From Heterodera schachtii (Eukaryota; Nematoda; Chromadorea; Rhabditida; Heteroderidae), in the NCBI GenBank assembly GCA_023374025.1, contig SIJG01000050.1, positions 57,819 through 121,818 of the forward strand: DNA of 64,000 nucleotides. The letters are read 5' to 3'. The notes under the pieces were generated by a model. The model ran no database searches. It saw nothing but the letters and a program-made list of their open reading frames with translations, and had not been told where the DNA came from. Positions within the stretch are counted from its first letter, which is position 1, and every line of letters begins with the position of its first letter. A program made the translations under genes and the position numbers. Shown piece by piece: positions 54,876 through 64,000 of the stretch.

Positions 54876-56190
54876 TTTGGTGGCGCGATACAATTGGCCG
54901 GACAGAGTGCCACTTGAATAAAGGGGACGACGAAAAATGAGCACGACGAAATGCGTTATTTTAGGCACACATGAACCCATCCTTTTCATTCACAAATTAA
55001 CTTGACAAAAATGATGGGGATGAATAAATTCTGAATTGTAAATCCCATTGGATTCGAAAGATTTATTCGTGGAATTAATTGGAAAAATATTACGAATAAA
55101 TGATCAGAATTGTTTTTAATTTGCTAAAAATAATTGAGATTAACATCCTACAAAATTCATAAATTTTATCACAAAAATTTTTACATTACATTTCATGAAA
55201 ACTTTGCCAAAAATTTATTCCTGAAATATAACACATATTATATGTAAAAATACATATTTTAATTGACAGCAAAAGTGTGACAATTCAAATAAAATGTTAA
55301 TGTTTGTTAAGAGAAATTCCATTAAAAAGTGGCTATATATGTATTGATTATTATTATTAATAATTTTTATTATTGCATTATTAAGAGCGTGGATTTTGAG
55401 GCATACATATGCCTTTTTTCTGCTAACTTTTTATAGATTAATAAGCACGAAAAAATAAGTTTAATTTGAAGCTAAGTGTCAACATTTCTGTGCTTTTTGG
55501 AATTTTAGTGCCTAATGCCCATGGCACATAATTTTGACGTTTTATATCTTTTTTTTCTGACTTTCAGGGTTTTTTTGTTTTGTTTGAAAGTCTCTTAATA
55601 AAAAGGCACTGCAATAAAAATGAAGAAAACATCTCTAAAAATCTCTTTTAAATATTAAGCCCTAAAAATTGGAAAATTAAAAAAACCTAAATAAATTCTA
55701 ATAAATTTTTCATGATTTAAGAATTTTTTTAAAAAGTGTATTTTTTTGTTGCAATGTAACAAAATTTTTTTTGTCTTTTTTGCCTTTTCACGCTTTCTAT
55801 ACTCTTTTTCACCTTTTTCGTGCTTGCCCTTGCCTATTTTAGGTGTCTGTCTATTTCAAAAAATTTCTTTCCCAAAATTCCTCGCTCTATTTATTTTTTC
55901 TTACCGAACAACAGTAAAAAAAAAAAACAACTGAAAATAAATAATTTCACAATTGACGAAGAATTTAATTTATTTTTAATAGTTTTCGATTGTTTTTTTC
56001 TCCGGTTTCATTGAAATATTGGCACGAAAAAATTTGGCTTTATTTCCGATAAAATGTCGGTCCCATGTTTGGCGAATCCGTCAAATGTTAGCATATGATA
56101 ATAAAATTTTTATTTAAAATTACTAATTTTTACGTTGAAAACAATTGCCATTGTTCTTGTTGCATAAATACATATGTGGGAAAACTAAAA
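54876..56190. other. End of tandem duplication (about 55318), then non-coding sequence
   Basis: The duplicated block ends at gttaagagaaatt (55318), after which unique sequence begins. 55390-55610 has weak similarity to the taggcac-type repeats at 7458 and 60175 (atgcccatggcaca, tttcagggtttttt). Nothing coding is supported. Confidence 0.45.
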
Positions 56191-56191
56191 A

Positions 56192-56386
56192 ATGGTCAGC
56201 AAAATGGTAAAAAAGACCACCACCACAAAAAGGGACGGAATGGAACCGATGGCACCAGAGCAAATGTTCTCGGCACAATCGAACGGCACGAACGGGTTCA
56301 ATAGCGAAGCATCAGTTGAACCGGTTGGCGGAGCTAAAACAAGGATTCCTTTTTTAAGCAAATGCACAAAATTTTTGCGCACTTAA
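56192..56386 (+). CDS. Small hypothetical ORF (64 codons)
   Basis: ATG at 56192, stop at 56384. Its base composition is markedly less AT-rich than its surroundings and codons end in G or C more often than in neighbouring random ORFs. The product starts basic (MVSKMVKKTTTTKRDGM), has no signal peptide or membrane segment, and ends KCTKFLRT. It could be one exon of a larger gene or a stand-alone small protein. No homology inside the window. Confidence 0.3.
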   Translation: MVSKMVKKTTTTKRDGMEPMAPEQMFSAQSNGTNGFNSEASVEPVGGAKTRIPFLSKCTKFLRT

Positions 56387-56759
56387 TAAGCTCCGATAAG
56401 CAAGAAAAAAGCAAAAAATGACCCAAATAAATTTATGAAAATACATACACCGCTAAGAATGAAAAAATTATTGACAAAATTTTTGTTTATATTTGTCCTA
56501 ATTCGAGAAAAAACTTTAAAATAATTATATTAAAAAAATTAACGGTCTAAAATAATGTAAAATAATGCACATGTTTTCACCATTTGGATTCCAACGTTGT
56601 TCTTTCGGGATTTGTAAATTGTTCTGCAATGTGTAATGCCCACGGCAATTATAATTGCCTTTGTCGCACAGGGTCCTCATCGCAAATTCAAAATCATTAT
56701 CCTTACATGCCGCAAACATTAGATGTTTAGGGCAAGTGTTGTACACAAATTTCAAATTG

Positions 56760-57700
56760 CCATCTTAAATTGTCATGATGTGTACCAGGGATGGCACGGA
56801 TAATTCCAATTTCCGAAAATTTTTAGGGCACCGGAATGCCATCCATACAGGTGTGTGCACATTACGCATGATTAGTTAGTGTTAATATTATTTATTGTAA
56901 TTGGTGCAGACATTTGTGCCTATGTCCAAAATCGGATTTAGATTTAAGTTTTTTCAATCATAATCACTTTTTCTCGCTAATTAAAGGTTTTCAGGGTCGA
57001 TGATTAAGATTGCGACATCCATTTCGATCCATACGGGATCACGGGCCTGAATTAAATATTTTTTCAAAAATAAAAAAATTTTGAACAAAAGCCTAAACGT
57101 TGAAAATTTTTTAATTTTTGCTTTTGGTTGAAAGCTGTCTAAAATTCAGTGAAACGAAATTGGAAATCATCAAAGACTATAATAAACGATATGCAAACAA
57201 AATTTCGGCAAAAAATGAAATTCAAAATTTTCGGCTTTTCGACTTATTGTTCGAATTCGGGTTCAGAGACTGTGAGAAAAGTGCCCGTTGAAAACTGCAT
57301 AATTACCAAAAATATTATTTTTAACAATATGAGAGAAATGGGGCTCCGACGGTGCCGTATATGTCAGGAAAATTGTTTGTTTTTTTTAGACCTTTTTAAT
57401 CATTTTTAAATCGCTTTTTAAAGGAAAAAATGGACAAAACTTAGTGCTGCAAAAAATATTACAAATTTTATGATTATTGAAAAATTTTTCAATTAGTGGC
57501 AAATGTGTTAACAAATTAACATAGAATTTAAAAAAAAATTTCCGGCAACCCCCGTCGGCAGGTGTTCTGTTTCGTTATATAAAAAATAAAAACCATCAAA
57601 TTAAAATCTTAAGAAATAATTTAAACATATTTGCTCAAAAGCAATCAGATTTTAATTTATGTGTTCACTATTAACCTGGAAACTTTCAAAAAAATTTTTT
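56760..57700. other. No gene; possible repeat end at 56787
   Basis: cagggatggcacggataatt near 56787 with ggaatgccatccatacag near 56826 resembles a short inverted-repeat element; cgtgccatccctg at 10040 is similar. 57540-57565 has a diverged GC-rich core (ccggcaacccccgtcggc). The 86-codon ORF at 57149 has no supporting feature. Confidence 0.35.
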
Positions 57701-57871
57701 GTTAACTTTCAAAAAATTATTGTCGGAAGAGCTCAATAAACACTGTTTTCCTTACATTTTGGTCATAATTTTTTATAAATTTAACAAAAAAAATTTTGGA
57801 ACTTATAAGCCATAAAAAAAAGTTTATTGTCCGAACATTTGCAAAAATTAAAAAATAAATAAACATTTTAC

Positions 57872-58265
57872 CACTGTCAGTGCACGTGTGTTCGGTGCAC
57901 ACCTTCAAAGTGTTCGGATCAAAATTTTCGTATTTTCCGCAATATTTTTCCACCATGTTGCCATTGACAGTGACTTCGATGGATTTGCCGGTGTTTTTGA
58001 TAAAAAATTCACCCTCTTGTCCACGTGAATGGAAGCCCACCCAACAAGAAACCGTTGTTTCAGGATCTGAAGTTAGGAGTAAATATTTGAAATTGAACAT
58101 AGAACTGGACATTTTTGACAAAGCCTAAATCTAATCAGTATGATTTCTTCATGTACCAGTCCCTAGAAAAATCTAGGCTTGCTTGTTTGTGCCTGTAAAA
58201 ACATTGGCCACGCATGTCATAAACACCAGAGATTGGAACACAGTCAGCAAGAGGTTCATGAGGCC
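57872..58265 (-). CDS. Exons of an unrecognised secreted cysteine-containing protein
   Basis: The exon 57872-58076 (minus) is bounded by a cttcag acceptor and a GTAAAA donor. It reads SCWVGFHSRGQEGEFFIKNT, SIEVTVNGNMVEKYCGKYEN and LKVCTEHTCTDS, with four cysteines and an alternating beta-type pattern. Upstream at 58190-58265 two overlapping frames are possible: a leader (MNLLLTVFQSLVFMTCVANV) or a cysteine segment (CVPISGVYDMRGQCF). A similar stretch at about 59785-59850 (minus) shares the last part (gcgtggccaatgttt), suggesting a duplicated exon. The link between these pieces and the downstream end of the gene are not resolved. Confidence 0.4.
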
Positions 58266-58269
58266 GCAA

Positions 58270-59150
58270 ATTGAGATTAATTAGTTTGAAATTGACCTTA
58301 ATTATCTTCTAATTATTCTTTTTATTTAATTTTGGATTTATACGAAATTATTTTTTATATAAATCATTTGGCTATTAAATCAAAAATCAAATTAATGAAT
58401 GAATGAATGTGATATTCGTAATGTTCTCTCTGCCCATACTGATCAGATTTTCACGTTCAGTCATCCATTTTTGTGCATTCATTAACCACTTGCTTTTGCT
58501 AATGTGTGTTTAGGGGAATTGTTGATGATAAATATGTGTCATACACCAAAATGAAAATTTAAAAAAAAATGAAAAAATTGAAAAATCTCAAAAAATATAT
58601 TTTCACAAAAATATTTAATAATTACACTACAGTGTATGACAATGAATCTGATATTTTCTTAATAAAGATTTATGATTTGTTTTAATACAAAATAACATTT
58701 AAAATAATGTAAACATAGAAAGGAATAGTGAAAATGTGAGACATAACCCAACACTTGTTGGTCCCAATTTCGCTTCTCCCCTAAAAAAGATTAAATAATA
58801 TTTATAAAGATAAACTTTTCAATTAAAATAAGCAAATTAAATTGGATTGACTAATTGTTATTCATTACAATATAACCTACAACAATTTTCATGCTTAAGA
58901 AAATCAATGTTTGTTGATTATTCATTGTTTGTATAAGAAAAGCAAAAGCATTTAAAAATTTAGATGATTAATTTTGATTGCTAATAAACATTTTCACATT
59001 TAAATTTAAAACAACTAAATTAATATTCAACAGCTAAACAGTTTAATAATTTATTTAAAAAAAACATAATTTTGCCCAATTTATTAGAAAACTTAAATTA
59101 TCGATAATCTCGAAAGAGTATTTATAAAGATTTATTAAATTATTCATATA
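58270..59150. other. AT-rich, no gene seen
   Basis: No open frame or homology of note. A few direct repeats such as atgaatgaatgaatg near 58395 are simple sequence. Confidence 0.45.
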
Positions 59151-59169
59151 AAAATAACAAATACTATTG

Positions 59170-59640
59170 GGATATTTAAAAAACCAAACCTTCTCCCCCT
59201 CCACGCCCAGGCCAGCATCGGGCATTCGTTAACCACACAAAGTTCAACCCGCAACAGAAGAAGAATATTTTGGGCGACAATTAAAGCAGCAGCAGGCGAA
59301 AAAGGCAATGCCATCAACGGAAACAGCAAATTTTGGCATCGGCATAGTTCCAAAGGAAAGTGCCAAAGATGGAGCACAACATGGACATGAACAACATGAT
59401 GGCAATGGCGTACAAGTTCTTCATCAAGACGAAGTTGTTCAGCATCAACAGCACCGTAATCATCACCACCGTAGACGGCATCGGTTATTGACCAGCGGAC
59501 GAACATTGTGCCAACACAGGCATGGCGGCATGATGGTGATGCCAATGCCAATACGACAGATGGTGGCCGATTAAAACAGTGGAAGAGGAAGAATGATGAA
59601 AGCAATCCGAATTGGACTATAACCATCGCCTAATTAGCAT
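59170..59640 (+). pseudogene. GC-richer island; possible decayed copper-transporter (Ctr)-like exon
   Basis: This block is clearly less AT-rich than its surroundings, as real exons here tend to be, and all frames are partly open. In one plus-strand frame from the ATG near 59370 the product is Met-rich (MEHNMDMNNMMAMAYKFF), followed by KTKLFSINSTVIITTVDGIG, then a stop. That resembles the Met motif and first membrane segment of Ctr copper transporters (MMxMxF, LLFSxxxINT). No later Ctr motifs (MxxxM, GxxxG) were found in frame. An 88-codon His-rich plus frame and a 160-codon minus frame overlap it, so the assignment is weak. Confidence 0.25.
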
Positions 59641-60700
59641 CATAAATATATTTTTGTATAAAATATTTTAAAACTGTGTCATTTTATTCAAAATAAAAGA
59701 TTTATTATATTTTACCTTTTTTGTTCTTTGGTATTTATGGCGTTTTTATTTTGAATTGTTATCACAAAATTGTTTGGCACGCTGTGTATACATCAAAAAA
59801 GGGAAAACATTGGCCACGAATGGCAAAAACACCACAGTTGGTAAAACCCAGCCATTTAAAAGCAAAATAAATAAATAAATAAAACATAATTTATGTAAAA
59901 AATGAAATATAAAAATTTAAAATAATTTTAACAGAAGCAAATTAATTCCACATAAATTTATCCTTTAAAATTCTATTACAACTAAAAAACAATTTCATTC
60001 CAAAAATAATTAATTTTCGAGTTAAAAATTATTTATAAAAATGGGCTATAAGGAAATAATTTGTGACAATTAAGATAGCAATTACAAGTTGTCACTGTGA
60101 AAACTGGTTATCCTAAAGATTGGTGCTGAGAAGTTTTATCCACTAATTTAAAAGGTACATATAATTGATAGGGATAGCGTTTTTTAGACAAATGCTTTTG
60201 CATATTTGGGGTTTTGTGCCTAATTTGCCTATTTTTCAGGATTTTTGAAAAAATCCTTAATAAAATAGCAATAAAAACGAAAAACACACCCTTAAGAAAT
60301 GACCGGAAAAATTTTCATAAATACACGCCTATGAATTAAAAAATATCCCAAAAACTGCACCCCAAAATTTTTCCTTCATAAAAATGTTTGGTTTAAAAAT
60401 TACTCTTTATTTAAAAAAAAATTTGAAATATTTAAGATTCATTTTCAATTGAAATATTTAAGTTGTTTGTTGTTTTGTAACCTAAAAAACGTTAATAAAA
60501 AACTTTAATGGGTTAATAATCACTAATTTTAATGCTTAATTGTTGATGAATAAAATTTAAAAATTAGAAGAAAGAATAAATTTATTTCAACTTATTTTGT
60601 CCAAAATGAAATTCAATAAATTAAAGGCATTTTTTGAACTTTAAAAAAATTTTTCATCGTTATTACACTTTGATGAACAATTAGTTGAGTGCCTTTACAA
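59640..60700. repeat. Non-coding with a taggcac-type repeat at 60175-60290
   Basis: 60175-60290 (tttgtgcctaatttgcctat ... caggatttttgaaaaa) is the complement of the repeat at 7458-7930. Around 59785-59850 a short stretch resembles 58190-58265. The rest is AT-rich without exons. Confidence 0.4.
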
Positions 60701-60708
60701 ATTTGCAT

Positions 60709-62708
60709 TCATTTGCAAGAAACATCGCCTCTCGTCGCTTGATTTATCCATTCACAAAATGCGGAGATTTTGTTGAAAAAATCTTAATTAAAGGTAGTTA
60801 ATGAGTTATTATGTATATTTAATGGCGCAAATTATAAAATATTTAGAAATGTGATCGAAAACGTACTTTTGTTTGAACGTTCTGATTCATGCCCCAATAT
60901 AACACCGATTTGGGTCCAACGCCCATTCTGGGTTCTGAACAATGGCCCACCGCTGTCGCCCTTGTAAGTCAAAAATAAGATTTAAAGATTTAATTTTATT
61001 CATTTTCTAATAAAATGAAAATTTGTAAAAAGGCAAGGACCTCATTTTTTGACTAAATTCATTATAATCATTATAGGAAATCAACATATTTTTAGAGTAA
61101 TAAAGGAGGGAAATTTTTTAATTTGTTTTTTAATTTACCTCAAAAAAATAGAATTAAGGCCAAATTTTCATATATGCAAAAAAATAAATGAATTTTGATT
61201 TAAAACGAACGTGTGTAGTCTTGTGGAATCGGCTGAATTGGCAAACAGCATGGTTTGGGCAACCAGCTGGAGAAAGGCGGACATTGTCTTGGCGAAGCGA
61301 ATCGGGTAAATGTTGTTGTTGTTGGTGTTTGATGCGATCTATCAAAAGATGAATTAATAAGTTAATTAATTAATTTAAATTAATTGATTAATTAAGCCTC
61401 CTTTTACCACCAGTATCATTTTTCCGAATTCGAACAAAGTATTGAAATTCATTTTCGCATTTTGCCTATACAGTGTGTACCATTGAATTTTCATCCCGCT
61501 GTGAAAATTTCAGATTTTTCAAAATTTTCTTCTTTTGTCCCTGGCAAACCGCTTTCCCTTCCCTCTTTTAGAGCCCCCGCCTTCGCTGCGAAATATAATC
61601 CTACTTTTTGTTTTATATTGACAATATCAAATTCATAGCTGGTGGTACCTCCTTTCGTAGGTCCCCAACTAATTATTGTCGCTGGTTCAATACTCGCTGG
61701 CTCTTTTTTGTCAAGGCAAATCCGTGAAACGTTCGGGCCAAATTCAAGTGGAACGGTCAACTTTTAATATTGCATTAATTTAAATTATTTAATTTTTTAT
61801 TTTGAAAAGTCCTGGCTACTTAATTTTAATTTCTTTCATTCATTAATGCAATTAGAAAGAGGTGTGCGGGTCGTTTGGGCGCTGCCGTTTGGGAACCGCT
61901 TTTTAATTATATATTTTTTTAAATTTTAAAACTTAAAATATTTTCGCGTGTTAAATTTCCATGGCACACAAACGGCGGCGCACCCATAACGTCCCGATCC
62001 CGCAAACAAAAACAAAACAAGCCTCGAGAAGAGCCAAATCATTTTTAAATTCATTGCTTCGGAAATGCTCATGCCGTATGATGTTTAAAACATGCTTTTT
62101 TGTGCCCTTTGTATAGTCTTTGTGGCCAACAATCACTTCCATCTCGTTGGGTTTCACTCTCATAAACATTTCCTTCCTAAAGGCAAATTTATTCTGTTCT
62201 TCAAAATCGTAAAATTGCTAATTAAAATGTGCTAAAAACATACTGGAATAGTGCCAAAAATGTAAATTGATATTTTAATAAAAAATTTTATTAGAAGAAT
62301 GATTTTAATTCTCAGTATTTACATTAATCTTTGTAATTAGAAAAAAATTCAGTTTCCAAAAAAATTGCATTACGCCAAACTATACGGTTTAAAACAGTGC
62401 CAAATAAATTAATTATTTTCACCGCTGGTTTGCCGTGAGTCTGATTTTTGATTCTTCAAAAAATGGCTGTTTCCATTCGTCACATTCGTTCGTCTCGAAC
62501 AATGTCATATTCACATGGGTACAATGTCCGGACGTGAGAATCCATCGCTTTTCGACAACTGTGCCACCACAAGTTTGCATTTGCCGGATTTTTCCTTTGA
62601 CGTGGCATGTGACCGCAACATGTGCCATAAATGGCCATTCATGCTCTCCACCCACCTCCTTGCCAAATTTAATCTGAGTTTTAATTGGTTGGAAAATTGG
62701 CATTACAT
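60709..62708 (-). CDS. Trypsin-like serine protease (S1 family)
   Basis: Six minus-strand exons with fully consistent phases: 62423-62708, 62023-62176, 61605-61760, 61207-61338, 60867-60960, 60709-60782 (stop TGA). The catalytic domain starts FGKEVGGEHEWPFMAHV. The triad is seen as WILTSGHC (His), FKNDLALLE (Asp) and GDSGGPLF (Ser). The C-terminal helix FNKISAFCEWINQ ends the domain. The active-site His motif is TSGHC rather than the usual TAAHC. The usual Cys two residues before GDSGGP and its partner are missing (RLHTF precedes GDSGGP), so one or two standard disulphides are absent. The second intron needs a GC donor at 62022. The start is incomplete: 62708 opens in phase 1 and an upstream exon (leader and propeptide) must exist; 63070-63273 is a candidate. 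Likely secreted; digestive or regulatory role cannot be decided. Confidence 0.75.
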
Positions 62709-63069
62709 CTATTGAGTAGGGGTCGAGAATTTAAAAATTGATTTTTATATTCTTTTTTTGAAAAAAAGATTTTAGGAAATAGATTTTTAAAAAATTTTAA
62801 AAACGCATAAAATCTCAAAAATTTTAAAATATTGTATGTATTTACTCTATAAAAGTGCCGAAATTTTTTTTTTGCTCTTTTTAGTGCTAAAAGATTTCCC
62901 GAGACCGAGCCTAACCACAAACTCGGCTCTTTATCGAGTTGAGCCCCGAGACTCAGGATCTCAAACGGTATAATTTTTTTGGAAAAATCCGTTAAAATTT
63001 ATGGAAAAAAATTTAGCAAACATTTTTCAAAGCCCGTCATCCATTGGCCTCTCGGTTTAGTCCTTTAAA

Positions 63070-63273
63070 TTTCCTGTTTACGCGGGATAATGGGTGCAGC
63101 TTGGTCCCGCATGGATCATTGCTGACGGTGTATTCTTTTCTTGTTTCAATTGCCACTTCTGGGCTTTTGCCAATGATTTGATGTTCTCCTCGTGGTTCTT
63201 CCGCTTCCTCCTTTTCGCTCGGCACCAATGCCAATGCTTCTTCTCCGTTTGAGGTAACCTTTTCAAATTGCAA
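63070..63273 (-). CDS. Possible propeptide exon of the serine protease
   Basis: The minus strand reads LQFEKVTSNGEEALALVP, an acidic stretch, then SNDPCGTKLHPLSR before a GTAAAC donor at about 63079. A single Cys ahead of the catalytic domain is common in trypsin-family propeptides, where it pairs with the catalytic domain. However, this frame ends in phase 0 while the protease exon at 62708 opens in phase 1, so the junction does not work as drawn. A second overlapping open frame exists. It may belong to another gene. Confidence 0.3.
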
Positions 63274-63279
63274 TGATTT

Positions 63280-64000
63280 ATTTGATGATTTTTATTTGCT
63301 AGTTTTTTTTAATAGTTTTATTCTTTAAAATTATTTAAAAAATTAATAATAATTGTTTAGCTACGATTTGCACATGCTCATATAGACAACCTCAAATGAC
63401 TTAACAGTAATTAATTGGATGATTGAGTAACATAAATCAAAGAGGCTTAATTTTAAACTAAATTAAGCCTTGAGTGACTCACTTCTTTTGTCTGGCAAAA
63501 TACAACAATAAGGAACATTGCCAATAGTGGTAACATTCTCACAGAAGAAAGACAATTTTTAATTACAATCACCTTGTAAACTATGAAATTTTATTTTATT
63601 AATGAAAATACGAAAAGCCAAAGATTTTCTCAGAAAATTTTTAATTAATTAAAAATAATTAAAAGAAAATAACATAATTAAGCAAAACGAAATAACCTTT
63701 TTAATTATATTAATGAATTTAAAGAAAATTTTGACTTCATTTGTGCAAATTATCTTTTTTTAAATCTGACTTACACCTTAATTGGTTTAGATTTTTATCT
63801 CTTTTGCGAGATTTAAGCGATAATTTTAAATTTTTAAAACCAAAACGGAAAAATCTGTTTTTTTTTAAATAAATTATTTAAACAGTTTATCTCTTGTAAT
63901 AACAATTAATTTTAGTCGTTTTATTTAATTTCCATTTGTGAGAATTTTCATAGCAATCCAAATTAATCATCAAAATTTTTTTAAAGACGTTATGCTTTTC
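63280..64000. other. AT-rich, no gene seen
   Basis: No exon could be supported; the leader exon of the protease was looked for here without success. Confidence 0.4.

Noticed and set aside
59144..59626. 160-codon minus-strand ORF with hydrophobic runs
   Set aside because: Its hydrophobic stretches do not form clean membrane segments and it overlaps equally open plus-strand frames; no family features.

Overview
The window is AT-rich eukaryotic DNA. Genes are split into short exons by many introns of about 50-500 bp and are interleaved with repeats. The gene content suggests a nematode, possibly a plant-parasitic tylenchid: signal-peptide exons spliced to BTB-BACK exons, a trypsin-like protease, a small GPI-anchored cysteine/proline-rich protein, a Ty3/gypsy element, and an unusual number of GC-AG introns. 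The species is inference. No rRNA, CRISPR array or bacterial-type operon was seen.

0-38 kb is a rearranged cluster of related BTB-BACK genes. Two types exist, each starting with its own conserved signal-peptide exon. Type A has ST-P-rich repeats before the BTB domain and an NPY-K-rich C-terminal exon (genes at 2274-7392 +, 19413-23810 -, fragments at 14196 + and 37791 +). Type B has a shorter linker and a short C-terminal exon (genes at 11500-13210 -, 15406-17677 -, 24642-26953 +, 34577-36588 -, and a signal-peptide exon at 549-633 -). A and B types sit head to head three times (549/2274, 13210/14196, 23810/24642). In two of the three the gap is filled by the same AT-rich tandem repeat. Most copies carry frameshifts or truncations. 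A nearly perfect 2.35 kb inverted repeat (14229-16570 and 25771-28130) carries the last four exons of a B-type gene plus the first exons of an unrelated secreted-protein gene.

28-32 kb holds that secreted-protein gene (27908-29242) and a further set of cysteine-containing exons (29570-32040) that may belong to it. 32-41 kb is mostly repeats with two BTB gene remnants.

41.6-55.3 kb contains an 8.3 kb Ty3/gypsy LTR retrotransposon with one long gag-pol ORF. It is inserted inside the signal-peptide exon of the GPI-anchored protein gene with a 5 bp target duplication. The polyprotein has a C-terminal extension resembling an SGNH/GDSL hydrolase. About 5.0 kb (half of the element plus the rest of the interrupted gene) was then tandemly duplicated, and the copy lost an in-frame 1089 bp that removes the SGNH-like region.

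55-64 kb is sparse: a small ORF, a cysteine-containing secreted-protein exon, a GC-richer island with a copper-transporter-like Met-rich stretch, and a well-supported six-exon trypsin-like protease on the minus strand (60709-62708). Several small inverted-repeat elements have exact 8 bp target duplications (hAT-type), and a foldback family occurs at least four times.

Exon limits were worked out by hand from reading frame, phase and paralog comparison. They are models, not transcript-supported structures.
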